A stretch of 64,000 bases of DNA from Mesodorylaimus sp. YZB2_4 (GCA_030248295.1 JASANH010001668.1:682001-746000), one strand, 5' to 3'. Numbered from the stretch's first letter, positions 24,601-38,712 are shown. Numbers and translations are program-made. The notes: generated by a model from the letters alone, not told the origin.

Positions 24601-27373
24601 CGTGCCCCCACGCCTGATATCATGCCCATAATCGACAGGATATCAGCATTTTCATCGAAAGTGAACGTCGATAATCCACCATCATCCTCTGGCTTGATAT
24701 CATCTTTCGTAGCTCCTTTTGCGATTTTGGCACGGAAATCAACACCTCTGTCGAATCCAGGTGGAATGGTTAGGAGATCTAAAGCGCGCACAAACACAGG
24801 CATATCGATTATTTCAAGCCAAGAAATCAGTACTGTGTCTGAAACTATATTTTACGCACTCTGTGAAAGAATGTGCAACTCTCAGTCTGGTGACTGTTAA
24901 ATGCGAAAATTTATACTAGAACCAAATGTACGAAAGATTCATTTTTAAAACACTAATCTGCAACCTACTTTTACTGCGACACTTCCCCAGTCAGAGTCGG
25001 AACAATCGTTTCGCAAGAACTACGCAAGTTTGCCAAGACGAAGGAAGGAAGCGAACCAGGCATCCTAAATGACCTGCTCCGATGGTAAAAATCAGTTTCA
25101 GCCTAGTTTCAGCCTAGCGTCAGCTTAGCAATTAAGGAAGGGGACAGAAGCACAAAGTGCAGCATACATTCTCGACATACGAATTAGTTAAAAAACGCAT
25201 AGTTGCTGCAGCAGATATGTGGTCTGAGAAAAATTAGTGGGGACCTCAGCTCAGGTGCCCCTTGTACTACATGTGAAAACTGGCTGAAACCAAGTCTTAC
25301 ATATCGATTTATTTGTTTTAAGTCGATCTAAGGTAGACAGACATCTGCGAGCGAACTGCATACTGAATTGCAACTGAATCTACCGATTCTTTCAATCATA
25401 ACTAGCTGTTCCTTCCAGACTGTCTTCGTGCACACAAGTAATGCACATTTTCGGATAGACCAGTGGCTAGCGCCTTACTGTGCTGTACTCACCATTCTCA
25501 AAATCTATTGCCGCTGTTTTTCCTTCGAAAGCTTCCCGCTGCTTTTGGAGCGCTTGTTGGAATATTTCTTCCATGCCTCCTAAAAAAGAATAATTGCACG
25601 TCACTGTCCAACCTGCGCCTAGTCAAAATGGACAGCAGAGTCAAGGTGGCATGGCAATATCCGCTCGTCCCTATGTACTCATCGAAAGTCTTTGGTTTCG
25701 CCCAAGTATTCCGAAATAGTGGTGTGTATAGATGTCTTGATGACACACACCTTGCAGTCGGGCGTACCTCCCACACCAACCCATCTCCCACCTTCACTCA
25801 CCTGGAAAAAAGGGAAACTTGGATGCTGATCCCATGATGCCTTCTTCAGGCGGCCCAGGGGCTCGTGTGAGCGCCAGTGAAGTCCGTCCAGTTCCTACGT
25901 CGTCCTTCTTCACTACCTGAAATCACACCAGATAAGGCATCCCTTAGAGATGACATGCACGCTCACTTCTCTGTAGGCCAATATTTCTCCAGTGCACGGG
26001 TCGCGATCAACCACGAATTCGAAGGGCAAGTCGCACAGTTCATAATCGAGCAAGTCATCCAAGTTGACCTCGCGGGGCCATATCCTATAAGGGTCCCAGG
26101 GAAGTCATAGGGAGCACCCCAGATGCAGCCCAAGCTTGAATCAGAAGCACGACTCTATTAATCGACCAGTCAGACTTTGACGCATGAAATCCAAGACAAA
26201 GGAAAACATCAACCCCTCGTTAGGGTCGAATTCGAGTTCTGGAATTACTTGCCAGTCTACACAGTACACTCGTCATTGTATCAGCCCAGCCAGGGCATGC
26301 CAACTGCTAGGTTTAGGGTTCGATTCTCACTAACGGGAGGAATGCATTTTTGGTTTTCCCTGCTTCCGCACGAGTAGATGTCAAAGATTGATCGATCTTT
26401 ACATCACTCCATTTCCAAGGACTTTGTCAGTCCTGGATCAGCGGCCTCCACGGAAAGCAATGGTCATCCTCGAGATTGGGCAGACAAGCATCTTTTCTGA
26501 AAAAATACTTTTACAGTACTGCAACACAGCATAGGCTAGTCCCATCCAATTTCCCTTCCCAGTCAACTGGCCTCTGGGCGAACTCCCACTGGTGGTACAG
26601 TTTCTAGCGCACAGGACTAGTATTGCAATAGCGCGGGTTCGACTCCCAGTGAGGGCACACGTTTGGCCTAACCTGCCTCTTTTGGCTCTGGCTTCACTGT
26701 AACAAGTTTGACACCGCTATCGCTTGCAAACTATGCCGAATGTTTCAGGCCAGGCCTGGTGGTATACACAGTTGCAAATGCTGAATTGGTAATCTCATCA
26801 ACACGAGTTCGACCCTTAGTCATGATAATGTTTCCTAGGATTTCATGATTCCGTATCCTGTCGCTGAGGGCCACAGAGAAGTGATCATCGATTACACACC
26901 GACAATTACCACATGCGCATGACCAGCAAGTCCTGCATCTGTGACCGCTTTCGCAATCAGCTGAGACGTGTCCCAGCTCTCAGAACATCATGTGCTAAGA
27001 GCCCTCCTGAAGTTGGTGGACATGCTCCAGAAAGTTGCTTTGACCAAGCCTGGCAGAGAATGTGACCTATCGAGGACAGCGGGGCAAAAGTTAAAACAAG
27101 GTAAGTCTTGCGACTATACCTCAAGACAGAGAAGATCGATTATTCTCCCCCAATCGCCATGGCCCACTGGGCGCCAGGACTACACTACGCAAGTGACCCA
27201 AGCCCTGCGATGCACCCTCGTTGGCCTACTGTAGTTTACCTCATGGTTGCCCGATCATCATTGATATGCAACTTCTCCATACACACGTCCATAATCTCAC
27301 CACACGCCTTCTTCAAGCCCACTTCCATCATTTTCTCCAACTCTCCATCATCAATCAGTTTCATCCTAGCCAT
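15660..27373 (-). CDS. SKIV2L: Ski2-type exosome-associated RNA helicase (SKIV2L/SKI2), 1240 aa
   Basis: Twenty-six exons (minus): 27240-27373, 25967-26084, 25802-25916, 25493-25579, 24549-24778, 24342-24410, 24157-24285, 23958-24103, 23725-23871, 23157-23241, 22990-23096, 22862-22931, 20789-20865, 20640-20733, 20461-20554, 20173-20402, 19769-19822, 19635-19717, 18626-18654, 18502-18566, 17590-18254, 17061-17271, 16894-17004, 16426-16653, 15928-16062, 15660-15869. All phases agree. Ski2 is the ATPase of the cytoplasmic Ski complex that feeds mRNA to the exosome for 3'-5' decay. Motifs: Walker A AHTSAGKT (about residue 320), DEVH (about 411), SAT (about 442), QMAGRAGRRG (about 690), and the C-terminal DSHCT domain ending [11 protein letters not shown]-like (here [11 protein letters not shown]). 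The length matches the family (about 1250). The first exon is supported by phase and an in-frame ATG, not by similarity. One exon is only 29 nt. Confidence 0.95.
20944..21072. repeat. 25-bp minisatellite in a Ski2 intron
   Basis: About five tandem copies of a 25-bp unit based on ggttatccgggtagcgatat, with the middle copies nearly identical. It lies in the 2-kb intron between the exons ending at 22862 and starting at 20865, and runs straight into the TATA-rich tract. Recent homogenisation of the central units is visible. Confidence 0.85.
21075..21600. repeat. TATA/TATACA-rich tract with an internal 280-bp duplication
   Basis: Almost only A, T and spaced G or C as tatatacat. A block beginning taccaggcac, then atccggatatataatgca, then gatatatacatttgtacg at 21188-21300 recurs at 21468-21580 with small changes, so the tract grew by segment duplication as well as slippage. 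Flanking ccaggcac (about 20890) and its inverse gtgcctgg (about 21642) suggest the tract may sit inside an old element. Confidence 0.75.
21822..21904 (-). repeat. tRNA-derived SINE head
   Basis: Read on the minus strand: box A tggcctagtggattaggc and box B gtgttcgactcg in tRNA-like spacing, with extra bases in the variable region. Related to the module at 47736-47810. Intronic in Ski2 and antisense-neutral. I do not think it is a functional tRNA, because the acceptor stem does not close well. Confidence 0.65.
23282..23525. repeat. CCTGATTTT-type interspersed repeat (Ski2 intron)
   Basis: Contains ccctgactttttt, caggttttccagac and ttcaaaatttgaaccctcga. The same pieces occur near 7015-7115, 40400-40640 and 49515-49695. 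An interspersed family with an AT-rich inside. Ends not defined. Confidence 0.5.
26588..26660 (+). repeat. tRNA-derived SINE head
   Basis: Box B ggttcgactcccag is clear and the A-box region tggtacagtttctag is degenerate. It lies in the first Ski2 intron (26085-27239), where further box-B-like strings (ggttcgattctc near 26315, gttcgaccc near 26805) mark other SINE fragments. Confidence 0.5.
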
Positions 27374-27808
27374 CGCTGACAGCTGCAATCAAGAACCAGC
27401 AATAGAACAGATAAGCCATTCACGAGCTCATCCCCGAATACAGGTGATATTCAGCCACAGCCCTGCAAGGTATGCATGTGCCAATACAAGCAATGCAAGA
27501 TCGCCCAACAAAATCCTCTAACTTTACTATTTACACGGCAAGCATAACCTGCGTCGACACGCCCGACATAACATACACTATTGCCAGGGATAAAGCATAA
27601 ACTAGTTGCTGACCTGACTGAATTATGCCAATTTCACATACGCACACACAAGTCCAGCGTGCACCGAAATACATATCCGCTATGCAAAGGCAAATTAGAA
27701 ATTTTAGCATATTACAAATTGCAAAAAATTAAAACTTCTTTTCTGCTCATCAGAACGAAAACTCACGCCCGCGTCATGTTTTCTTGCGAACTCGCACTGA
27801 CAAGTAAT

Positions 27809-30800
27809 TTAATGCAAACGAGAAACAAAAAATCTTGAATCGCTGCTGAATCGAAATCGTCGTTCTGCTGGTGCCGTTGGTCCATCTGCGCTTTGGCCGC
27901 GAGGGGCGCGCAATAGCTCTTGAATGTGTTGAACGATCAGCTCAATGGCCACTTGGTTCTCGGCACCACGCGGGATGATCACATCCGCGTACTTCTTGGT
28001 CTGAAATGACACGATGCGCGTCAAGCTAATCTGTTCGACTGGAGGCAGCGATTGGTGCAGCATTTACTGTACATCACGCCGACGAACCCAGGCCAGCAAA
28101 TGTAATCTTCCAACCTGTTCAGAGGGGCACTGTCCTCTACAGAACAGTAAGCTGCAGGGAACCAAGTTGCAGAACAGTATTGTAGTGCACATATGGAACG
28201 GAAGGGGCGGGCGCACCTCTTTTAGAGTACTGAGGGGTTGGGGCAGAAATGAACAAGACAACATTGGTTCGGCAATAAGGCACGGCATGCCAAGGTTGGA
28301 TGGCCTGGCTATACCCATGTTCACATCCCTTCTCTGTCCTTACTCCATTCCCTACTTAAAATGAAATTGGGCTGATCTCCGCGTAAATGAGACGAGACAT
28401 AGTAAGACCGTCATTCGAGGTGTGCATGACAAGGACTAGAGTGGAGCCAAAAAATGGCTTATGCACCAGTCAGGCCCCGAAGACCACTTCTTAAAATGAA
28501 GCCTTGGGCCAGTTTCACAATCGGCTAGGATAGGCGCTAAAGTAAGACTGATCAAAACCCAGTGACGTAGGACAGGAATGATTTAGCAGGTGACCATGGT
28601 GACTGAGATACCAGGCCCCAGCTTCGACCGAACCAAAAAACCAGCCGAACCGAACCAGGACCGCACCTGAACCAGCCTGCATCTTATTTGCGTTGCTTGG
28701 CTCTACTGTAAACATTTCCCACAGATGCTGACTGTGCAATAATATTGTGCGCAAACTGTCGGACTTCTGCAATGATATCTGTCTTAGCTGAAAAAGTTCT
28801 TTAGTCCTGGTTCGGCCGGTTTGGTCCGGCTTCGGTGAAAATACCCACCTGGTCTGGTTCGGCCACAAAAGCAGCCTGGACCAGGCCCTGTCTCATATGC
28901 TGCTGTTTTTTTTGTACCTTTTAAGTGTAACCTGTGTTGCAATGGGAATAAGGATGATATTCCTGCAGAAATTCAGAGAGATTCTAGTCACTGAATAACT
29001 CATCACAAGCTGCTTCCTACAACCAATGTTATCATGTTATTGCCCTTTGACAAGATACCTGGCCTGCATCGCAAAATTAGTCACCACTCACAGTCAGATC
29101 TGAAGCCGAATGTTTTAACCAAGGTGGGATTCGAACTTCCGCGTGCACACTCAACTCCTTTATATTTTAGTTTCATGTCGAGTCTTACATGTTTATTGCG
29201 GCTGTGAAAAAATACGGCGGAACTCAATTTTACTCACAAGTTTGGCTAACGTTTAGCTAACAAGTGAAGTACGATAGAGCTTTGAAAGATAGATGCCCGA
29301 AGCTAGCCGACAACCTAACCCAGCTGCGTGAAACAGCTTGGAGTTGATGCTAAATTCTGGGTGTCTCATGATGTGTTGACCAAAAACAACCAGAATTTTC
29401 GCGCTACAGCCGAAAGTTATTGTTGTGGAGATGTTTCAAAAGCGGAAGAAGGAGGAGGGAAGAAGGGACTTTAAAAAGTAGAAGCTTGAGAAAATTTGGC
29501 GGATGATTGGACTGATAAAGAGGAAGCAAGGGATTTGTTGGCTAATCTGCGACTGCTCCTCCGATTTTTGCTTGCCTTGTTTTGCATGCACTGATAAATA
29601 TTGGACTAAAAATAACCCAAGAAAATAAACTTTTCGGCCCTATATTTGTTTCAAAGTCAGGGTGGAGTTCAGGAATCAATGCTGACTCAAGGCGGGCTGT
29701 ATGCTATCCACAGCGAATAAAAAAGTGATAAAAGCACTCTGAGCGAGTCCAGATCCCAAAAAAGATCCTGAACAAACGCTACTTTGCGATCGCCAATCCT
29801 AATATATGAAATGACATTGCTCAATAAATAAGCAGTCCCAATACAGGCCTAACCAAACAGATAAGCAACGCCAGCTTTTCTCCCACCCTTTAGAATTGCG
29901 CGGAGAGCTGCTACAGGCCTTAATAAACAGACAGCACCTTCCAGCCTAGCGTGATTCTGCCATTATGCCTTATGCAAAATCCAGCTGCCTAAACATCGAG
30001 ATTGAGATGGGACAACGACCTACCGTTAATGCGCTTTCAATAATTCTAGTGTTCTCTACTGCAGTGCAGTGCAGTTTGCAGAAAGGCAACGCAAAAGTGT
30101 CAACACTTTAGCAGCACCGCATAGTCATAAACGTGAAGATGCGTACTTGGTGGGGTGAGCAATCCCATCTCACTCCTAACCCATCCTAAGCCATGCTCAG
30201 CATGCTATCTGAGAAGCATTTTTATAACCTAGTCTTACAAAACTATCCAGCCTACAGAACAGCCTACTTACAGGCAAACAGAATTCTTCGTAGGCTGGTT
30301 TCACCAAATTCAAATATTGATGCAGGATTTGTTCCAATTCACGTCCGCGTTCTTCAATGTCACGAGTCACTGCAACAAAAACTTTGAGTGTACCTTGATC
30401 TTATAAGCTTTGCATACACGCCTTTTCACCTCGCCTAGCCAATCTTGTATCCGGATCCGTGTCGACAAACAATTTCATATCGAATAATTTTCGAATAGCC
30501 TCCAGATAGAAAATTAAAATACCTTCAACCAGAATCACGTCAACGACAGAATTGATTTTGGTCTGTTCTTTCGGTATTCTGCAAAAAAGATACAAGATGT
30601 CATAATTTCCAAATCCCGCCAGGATGCGCCCCGTAAAGTGCTCCCATCTCGTCCTTAGTAAATTGGATACAGGATTTTTGTGAATATACATACATATACA
30701 AATCTTACCTAGAATGCGTTCGAAAATCGTACGAATAAATCGATACCGGTTTTCCCTGTTTTAAATCTTGCAACGTTTCCAACATTAATTTGAAATCCAA

Positions 30801-31222
30801 TGCATCTAAAAAAATTAATTTTTGCATCATAAAATCTTTTTCAGGTTTTTTAACCGCGAACGACACCAAAATCGTAGAATATGTCGGCTCAATTTTTATC
30901 CCAGATTCAAGCGATAAAACAAAGGTTTTGGGGCACCCTAATAGAATCGAATTTTAAATTCAAATCACTACAACTCACCGGGATGATCAAAATTGAAATC
31001 GCCACGAAAGGCCAACGCTTTTTCATCTTCCGTCAATTCACGATAAAATGCATCTTGGCTGACCATAACCAGCGATGCTTTCTTTTCGTTGCCTAATCGT
31101 CTCATGATTTCGTTGCAAACAGTCGATTTCCCCGATGCCGTTCCTCCGCCAACCCCGATCAAAAACGGAGACACTCGGTCGCTCGAAGCTGGAGAATCGT
31201 GATTGGCTAACATGCCTGGCAT
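27809..31222 (-). CDS. UCK2: Uridine-cytidine kinase (UCK1/UCK2 type), 259 aa
   Basis: Five exons (minus): 30979-31222, 30709-30805, 30430-30578, 30272-30369, 27809-28000, all in phase, TAA at 27809-27811. The enzyme phosphorylates uridine and cytidine to UMP and CMP in pyrimidine salvage (cytosol). Motifs: P-loop [10 protein letters not shown] (residues 25-34), DFNFDHP, the [11 protein letters not shown] strand with catalytic-site acidic residue, the lid region [12 protein letters not shown], and the near-C-terminal [12 protein letters not shown]. The length equals that of animal UCK2 (about 260). The ATG at 31222 is chosen as the first in frame after a strong acceptor (tttgttttcag) 38 nt upstream. 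A second ATG lies three codons later. The 2.3-kb last intron is full of repeats. UCK1 and UCK2 cannot be told apart by eye. Confidence 0.95.
28611..28890. mobile_element. MITE with AACCAGG / CTGGTTCGG end arrays, copy 2
   Basis: 280 bp inside the last UCK intron. It starts ccaggccccagc and ends ggaccaggccctg. The left array has gaaccaaaaaaccagccgaaccgaaccagg and the right array the inverted words tcctggttcggccggtttgg. It belongs with 14441-14812. No clean 8-bp target duplication is visible (4 of 8). Confidence 0.6.
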
Positions 31223-31703
31223 TATTATAAAAACCAATTCAGAATTCTTCCTGCTGAAAACAAAAAAAACTGAATGAGAATAACGTCCATAACTATGTTT
31301 TCTAAAGTCAAGAAATTCCTGGCTACAGTATACAGAAAAAAATTTAATAATTGCGCAAAACCTAATTCATCTAGTTTTGGTTTCGTGAAGGCGACTCACA
31401 TTATTTCGATGAAATTTTTGTTTTAAAACATTAAAATCGAAAAGATTCGATGCAAATCCTTACAGAATGCAAACTGGAAACATTATTATTGCTGAACAGC
31501 ATTATTCTCGGACACCCGCTGACTGGATTGATGCTCAGGCTCGCTGCGTGCGGTTCGACTTCCTATGACAATATGAGACTGCCCTGGCTGTGCGCACGAG
31601 GTGAAAATGCTGAAATTTCTTTTCATTTCTTGCTGATAGTGTCTCTTTGATTTTGTGTTGTTTCGGAAGATTATTAAAGTAGAACAAATTAGTTGGAAAT
31701 AAA
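31223..31703. promoter_or_regulatory. Head-to-head UCK / RPL5 intergenic region
   Basis: Only 481 bp separate the two start codons, which point away from each other, so a shared bidirectional promoter is likely. No TATA box is evident. A tRNA-like box B (ggttcgacttcc, about 31551) and an A-box-like ctgactggattgatgc upstream of it show a SINE fragment within the promoter region. The strong acceptor at about 31250-31262 (-) implies that the UCK 5' UTR is spliced. Confidence 0.55.
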
Positions 31704-33532
<1,829 letters not shown>

Positions 33533-35000
33533 AGTCGGGGAGGCGTTTGTTGGGACGGAATGTTCGGCGTGTGTTAACTGTTATGGAAATATTGAATCCG
33601 TTGAAATCTATCTGAACTGTGGAATTGGTCGGGTGCATTTGACCGAGGGAGGGCAGATCACATGAATGCATGCGTGAAGTGAAGGGGACACGAAATGGAT
33701 CACCTGGTCGCACATCGAACAATCGCGGGCACCTTACGCAGTAGGCACGTGCCCACCCTCACCTTGAGCCAGGTAATGGGCGGCCCATGTGGAGATGGAC
33801 AAGGGGGCGCTGCTGTACGTGCTGGTCCCCGCAAGCCTTGCTTACAAGGGTTGACCGCTGACTGGCTACAGGCACAACAGGCGTAAACTGACAAAAAGTT
33901 TCCAGAGCATCTGGAGCGCCACCACGTGGACGGGGCGCGGTGGGGTATTCGTGATTGATCCTTCCTATTGTGCTCGCTGCTGGAAATGTCCCAGCGAACT
34001 GTGTCCCAAATCATGTCCAAGTCCGCAGTATTCGAGCAAGAATGGACATATCTGTTATGACTCAGCGCATACCCGCCCCATGTGTTTTTGTTTTCTGCTG
34101 ATTCTTCAATTACTGAATCCATTTACACGGCCTGATCAGCTGCTTTAACATATAGTCGGTCAACTCTCAGGATCAGGCATAAATTAGGAGGCCAGGAGAC
34201 TATCCACCAGTAAGAGATGCAGACTGATAGGATGAGGTGCCAGTTGGTTCAGGCGTTGGTCCCGCATTGCCGGGGCCACCAACCCTGACCGGGAGGCCGC
34301 AGTTCTGTTCCAACTGAGGACGGCATTTTAGTAAGCCCTTAGCTGGCCTTGCACACCTGGCTCTGGGCGACTCACGAGGGACCTCTCCGGTAGAGAATCA
34401 GGAAACTGGTTCTCACCACCAGTCGAGGGGGTCCCTCCCTTCTCGCCCAGTACTGGGACACTGATGCTGGCACGGGCGCCCCTGAGATCCAGTAGTAGGA
34501 GGGGCTCCTCGACAGAGGACGCACAGAGGCAACCTGCCACGGCTGTTGGTCGCCTCACGGCTGCTAATCATATCGTGACTGCTGGCCGGCTAGAGGTAAA
34601 ACGGGTTGGAAATCCTGTGGGGAAAGTGGGAAAGCGCGGGGCCCAACCCACAAAAATCAAAAACATAAAAAAATTGCGAAATAAAAAGTGGGCTTCCAAC
34701 GAAACTGGACAAGCAGAGCTTACAAGAAGGGCAGGCTCCCCTGGCTGGGACGTCAACCTCTTCGGTTGATGTTTCTGGCAGGCGTAGTCGGGAGATTCGC
34801 CCACCTCCAGTCGGAGCTGTTTTGCCCTGAAACTTCGCTCTCGACTAATTCCCGCCCTCTGGGTGCGCTGGTTACACTTGTCTGCTCGTCGAGGCTTTGT
34901 CAGGCAAGACATCAGAAGGCAAAGATTTTTTGTGGGTGGAGCTTTAGTAGGCCCAGATGCTAAATTGGATAACAGGGGCAACACAAGAGAGAGACACATG
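33533..35000 (+). repeat. Retroposon-like GC-rich blocks with A-rich tail
   Basis: 33700-33900 and 34185-34690 are much more GC-rich than the surroundings. The second ends with ctgctggccggctagaggta...cccaacccacaaaaatcaaa, related to 2930-3060. The following 34700-35000 is again GC-rich. No reverse transcriptase or endonuclease motif can be read, so these look like truncated or non-coding retroposon parts. No RPL5 polyadenylation hexamer AATAAA is seen just after its stop. Confidence 0.4.
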
Positions 35001-36921
35001 GTTTTGAAATCGAAGTCGACGTCTTAAAGTTTGGCAAGATAGCACCACTTTTTTGTGAAACTGTCATTAGTCAGGGATTTAGTTCCCAAATGTTGCTTGT
35101 CCTGGTTTGCTTAAATTTTAAACCGCCTTAGTAAAAGACTTTTTGCAAAAAAACGCAAAATTCACAAAATCTTTTTGTGATTTTAAATATTCACAAGATC
35201 TAAAAAATCACTCACCCTGATTTGGCCCGCTTACGCGGTTGACCAATGCACTTTCGGCTGAGATGACGAGCTCTGCCCTATGACTGTGTGAAGCCATTCA
35301 CGACTCTCAACAAATCTTTAAAGTTGACGGCGCTCTTAAAAAATTTTGAGGACCCTAGCCCGTTTTTCCTCTAGCCGGCCAGCGGTCAAACCCTATCAGC
35401 AGAGCTGTGCGCTGACCAGCACACACAGCAGCGTGCCTCCGTTAAAATTTAAAAAAAGTTTAAATGGACTGTCGAAAATCAAAATAATTCAGAGTTCCAT
35501 CTTGTAAGACAGGTTTTCCAAACAAAATGATTTTCTTACAAGTTAGAGATCTCTAATAGGCGCCATAAGATGTGCGCAGTCTAATCCATACGCAGAACAC
35601 ACGGCAGTGTTAACTGATGACACAGTACAGTATCTGTGAGGAGGAGAAAAACCGTGCCCCTGACTTTTGTATTCGCACATTCCTTCCAACCTGAGTGAAT
35701 GAAATTCGAACATATTGCTTCTTTTCTTAACAGTTGCCCAAAAACGCACCTTTCAGCAGCATTCTTGTTTCGCCTTCAACATGTATTTGCTATAAAAATT
35801 CATTATCACGGAATGGAATTCAAATATTCTGCCGCTCATGAAAATAAAATGTGTTCACTCATTCAGTTCCCTAAAATCAAAACCGAGAATCATGGACTTT
35901 GTATTAAATATTCCTTACGCCTCTATCTTCCTGTGGAGCAGATTGAATTGTGTCAGGAAGGCCTAATCAGGAAGGAGTTAAGTCAATTAGAAAATAAGCA
36001 AGTTCGGAGTACCTTTCGCGATTAGAAAGTGTATAGAGCACCAATGACAGAATCCAGTCCGAATTTTCTCGCCCTTTCATTTAGGCCCATGCTTATTGAA
36101 ATCCGAGTGTTCAATGATCCGCAAATTTCGAAACGGCAGTTTGGCTACTTTACACTGGTTGACACTTTACACTTCTTTACCCCCGACAGTAAGTCCCTCG
36201 TAATGATGAGGCTCTTGCAGTGGAGGGGGGGGGGGGGGGGGGGGTTTAGTTTTGTACACCGCTTACGATTAGATGTGAGGACAAACTTCATTTATTTCTG
36301 CCGAAAATATTTTATTCAGCGTTTTAGTGTAAATGATGCAAAGAAAAACACAGTTTCCTTTGATGTACTGCGGATACTGAATGTGGGCAAAATTTTTATT
36401 TTCTATTCCGCTGCAGTTTCTACGCTCTGAAGCAACTTCGTTTAGTATAACTATTCCCGCGGGTACACAACTTATTTTTTATAATTTGTCATTTGCTTCA
36501 AAAAAACTTTGTACTGTATGAAATGCAAACTGTGTGCGCATTGGGATGTTTTCTGGTTGATGTGGAAATTCCATGAACTGACAGTCAAGAGTTTTTCGGC
36601 CGAGGAAATTGTGTTGATTTTGTGCAAAATAAACACACCGCCAGCAATTTATTCTGTAAATATTTTGGCTCCCTTTTCCCACAGAGAATCTTGAAAATTC
36701 AAAGTTCAATCATCTGATTTGCGCGTTATTTATTTGGAAGCCATTATTGATCAATGGTGATCGCTAACGACAAACGAATTACAGTATGATTGGAATGAAT
36801 ATATAGAAAACTTAGTTTTAGTGTAGGATGTCATTTCTGCATAGCGCAAGAAAATTGATCCTGGGTGATGTTCGGGCGTTGCATATAAAAGGAATTTTGG
36901 TGATATCGGGATCTCCAGTTA
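35001..36921. other. No gene recognised
   Basis: AT-rich. The only notable item is a homopolymer of 18 G at about 36227-36244 following agtggag. Plus-strand frames near 35700-36430 have no recognisable domain. Confidence 0.5.
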
Positions 36922-37427
36922 CCGCATTTCCTCGAAATCCCCCCCCCCCTCTGGTTATTCTACCCCGTCTAGGACCCAGGCGGGGGGGAGAATAACCCGC
37001 TGAACTTTATTCTCCCCCCTCTGGAAATCCTACCCTGTGGGCGAATTCGAATCACCGCTCAAAATCATCAGGTTTGGAAAATGTAAAGGATATGAGTGTT
37101 AGCGTGATGTTTTTCTTGAGGAGTCAGATGATGAAGACGAGTTTGAAGACGACGATATCGTGCATATTGATTGAATTCGGTTATGAGAAGCATGAATACG
37201 GGAAGAGAAGTATTGAAATAAACAAAGTTAGCAGTGCTTGCTGGCAAGCTTCAGGCTGTCTATCTTTCTCAAACTGATATCTATGTGAAGAATAGTTTCT
37301 TTCTGGCGCCTGGAAAGTGTTTGGGTTTTATTCTCCCCTCTGGAAATCCTCCCCCTCTTGTTATTCCCCCCATCTGGGACCAATTTGAAAAAATTTTTCC
37401 CGTGGGGAGAATTTCTAGGAAATACGG
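36922..37427. mobile_element. TA-flanked element (pogo/Tc1-mariner-like), copy 1
   Basis: Flanked by TA on both sides. Left end CCGCATTTCCTCGAAATCC, right end GAATTTCTAGGAAATACGG, imperfect inverted repeats of about 20 bp. G- or C-rich strings (ggggggagaataa, ttctcccccctctgg) repeat inside. In one plus frame 37110-37170 reads EESDDEDEFEDDDIVHID and then stop, the acidic tail style of pogo/Jerky-type transposases. It appears to be an internal-deletion derivative. Related to 57551-57777. Confidence 0.7.
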
Positions 37428-37439
37428 TACCTGCTATTT

Positions 37440-38712
37440 ACTGTAGTACAGCTGGTAAAAATACTTGATTTGAATGCGTATGCGTACGCGCAAGGTTTCT
37501 CCAGTGCGTATGCGTATTGCGTAATACGCGAATTGCTACTCAAAAAAGTATGCATACAAGTTTGCGTATTGCTTATTTTTCCGGTGGTAGCCCAAAGCAG
37601 CCAAAATACCCAGTCCCAATTCCCATACTGTAACTAATTATGGGACTTTGCCAGCAAATACATAAATGACCATTCCGAAGAGTATGAAAGCGTCCTAGAG
37701 TTTGAGTATTGCTAAACTTGGATCGTGAATTTCGATGTACAGCAATTCCAAATTCGTGTTTCGCATGAAGACACCTCGCCAAGTGAAATCAACCTCAAAG
37801 ACTTACAATAAGAAACCGATATTCAAGTAGCTCTATGCACGACTGATCTCAGCATCCGTGAAGAAAATTGCGAATGGTCGAATTGCGATTCTCGCGAATG
37901 GTCGAACAGTACTTGACGAATTTTCTCGACATATCGGCGAAATAGACTCATTCCCCAAACAACCAACTAGCTGGTAAGTGGAGATTTGGGCGGGATGGTG
38001 TACGCGGGTCTTAACTTAATTCACACTACTAATTGGTCGAACGAAATCCTTTAAGCTCGCAACAGCAACGGCGCAAAAATTCAGCGTTCCCCCCCCCCCC
38101 CCCCCCAAACTCTTTCAACACTTTCTGGAAATCCAACTTTTCGTCCAGCGTGTTATTTCGGTTGGTCAGGCCATACGTGCCTGATCACATGCAGCCTTGG
38201 TCAGCCTGTGAAGCAGTGCGCAGTGAGAGTATTGGGGGGACGATCTTCCTTCGGGCGAGGAGGGGCTGCACTTTACACTCGACCAAGCTTCAAAGAGCTG
38301 CTAGTTTTACCTTTTTTCGGGGCACTGATAGCTCAGTGGTACGACATCGGGATCGCAAGCGGAAGTTAGCGGGATCGAATCCTGGTGGGCGTGGTACAGT
38401 TGCACTGAGCAGCGTCACTAAAGCTGAGTCCTCCGGGGTGGCTGGTTTAGGGTTCTAGCCTCCAAGCGATTGCTTCCAGCTACGACAGGGCAAGCTGGTT
38501 AAATCTACCTGTAAAACTTCGTGGGTTATCTTACCACGAGTAAGTCTTCTGGTGATTTTTGACCACTTAGAAAACCTTGCGGTTCGACCAGGGGCATGGG
38601 TAAAAAATTGACGGATTTACAGTACTTATTGGAGAATTCTATCGCAGCAAATACCCGAGTCCTGATGGCTGTACTCTCATTTTACATTTGGTCATAAATT
38701 CTGATGGCGCCA
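37440..38712 (+). mobile_element. TATGCGTA-family repeat element, copy B (right end lost)
   Basis: Aligns with copy A from tggtaaaaatacttga through the gcgtatgcgta cluster (37475-37520), the shared unique region and the tRNA-like module, to gatggcgccagg. There it is cut by the CGGGTC-array element. It shows which parts of copy A are insertions. It contains a run of about 18 C at 38090. Confidence 0.75.
38319..38394 (+). repeat. tRNA-like module inside copy B (intact boxes A and B)
   Basis: gcactgatagctcagtggta (box A, D arm) and gggatcgaatcctggtggg (box B, T arm) sit in tRNA spacing, and ends gcac/gggcgt pair weakly. The same module lies in copy C (52747-52820, minus) and, split, in copy A. 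It is therefore part of the element and not an independent insertion. A pol III start from it is plausible. A working tRNA is not. Confidence 0.65.

Noticed and set aside
26400-26470. An extra Ski2 N-terminal exon after an acceptor at about 26463 (minus)
   Set aside because: The frame ends in a stop without a GT donor, and exon 27240-27373 joins exon 25967-26084 directly in phase.
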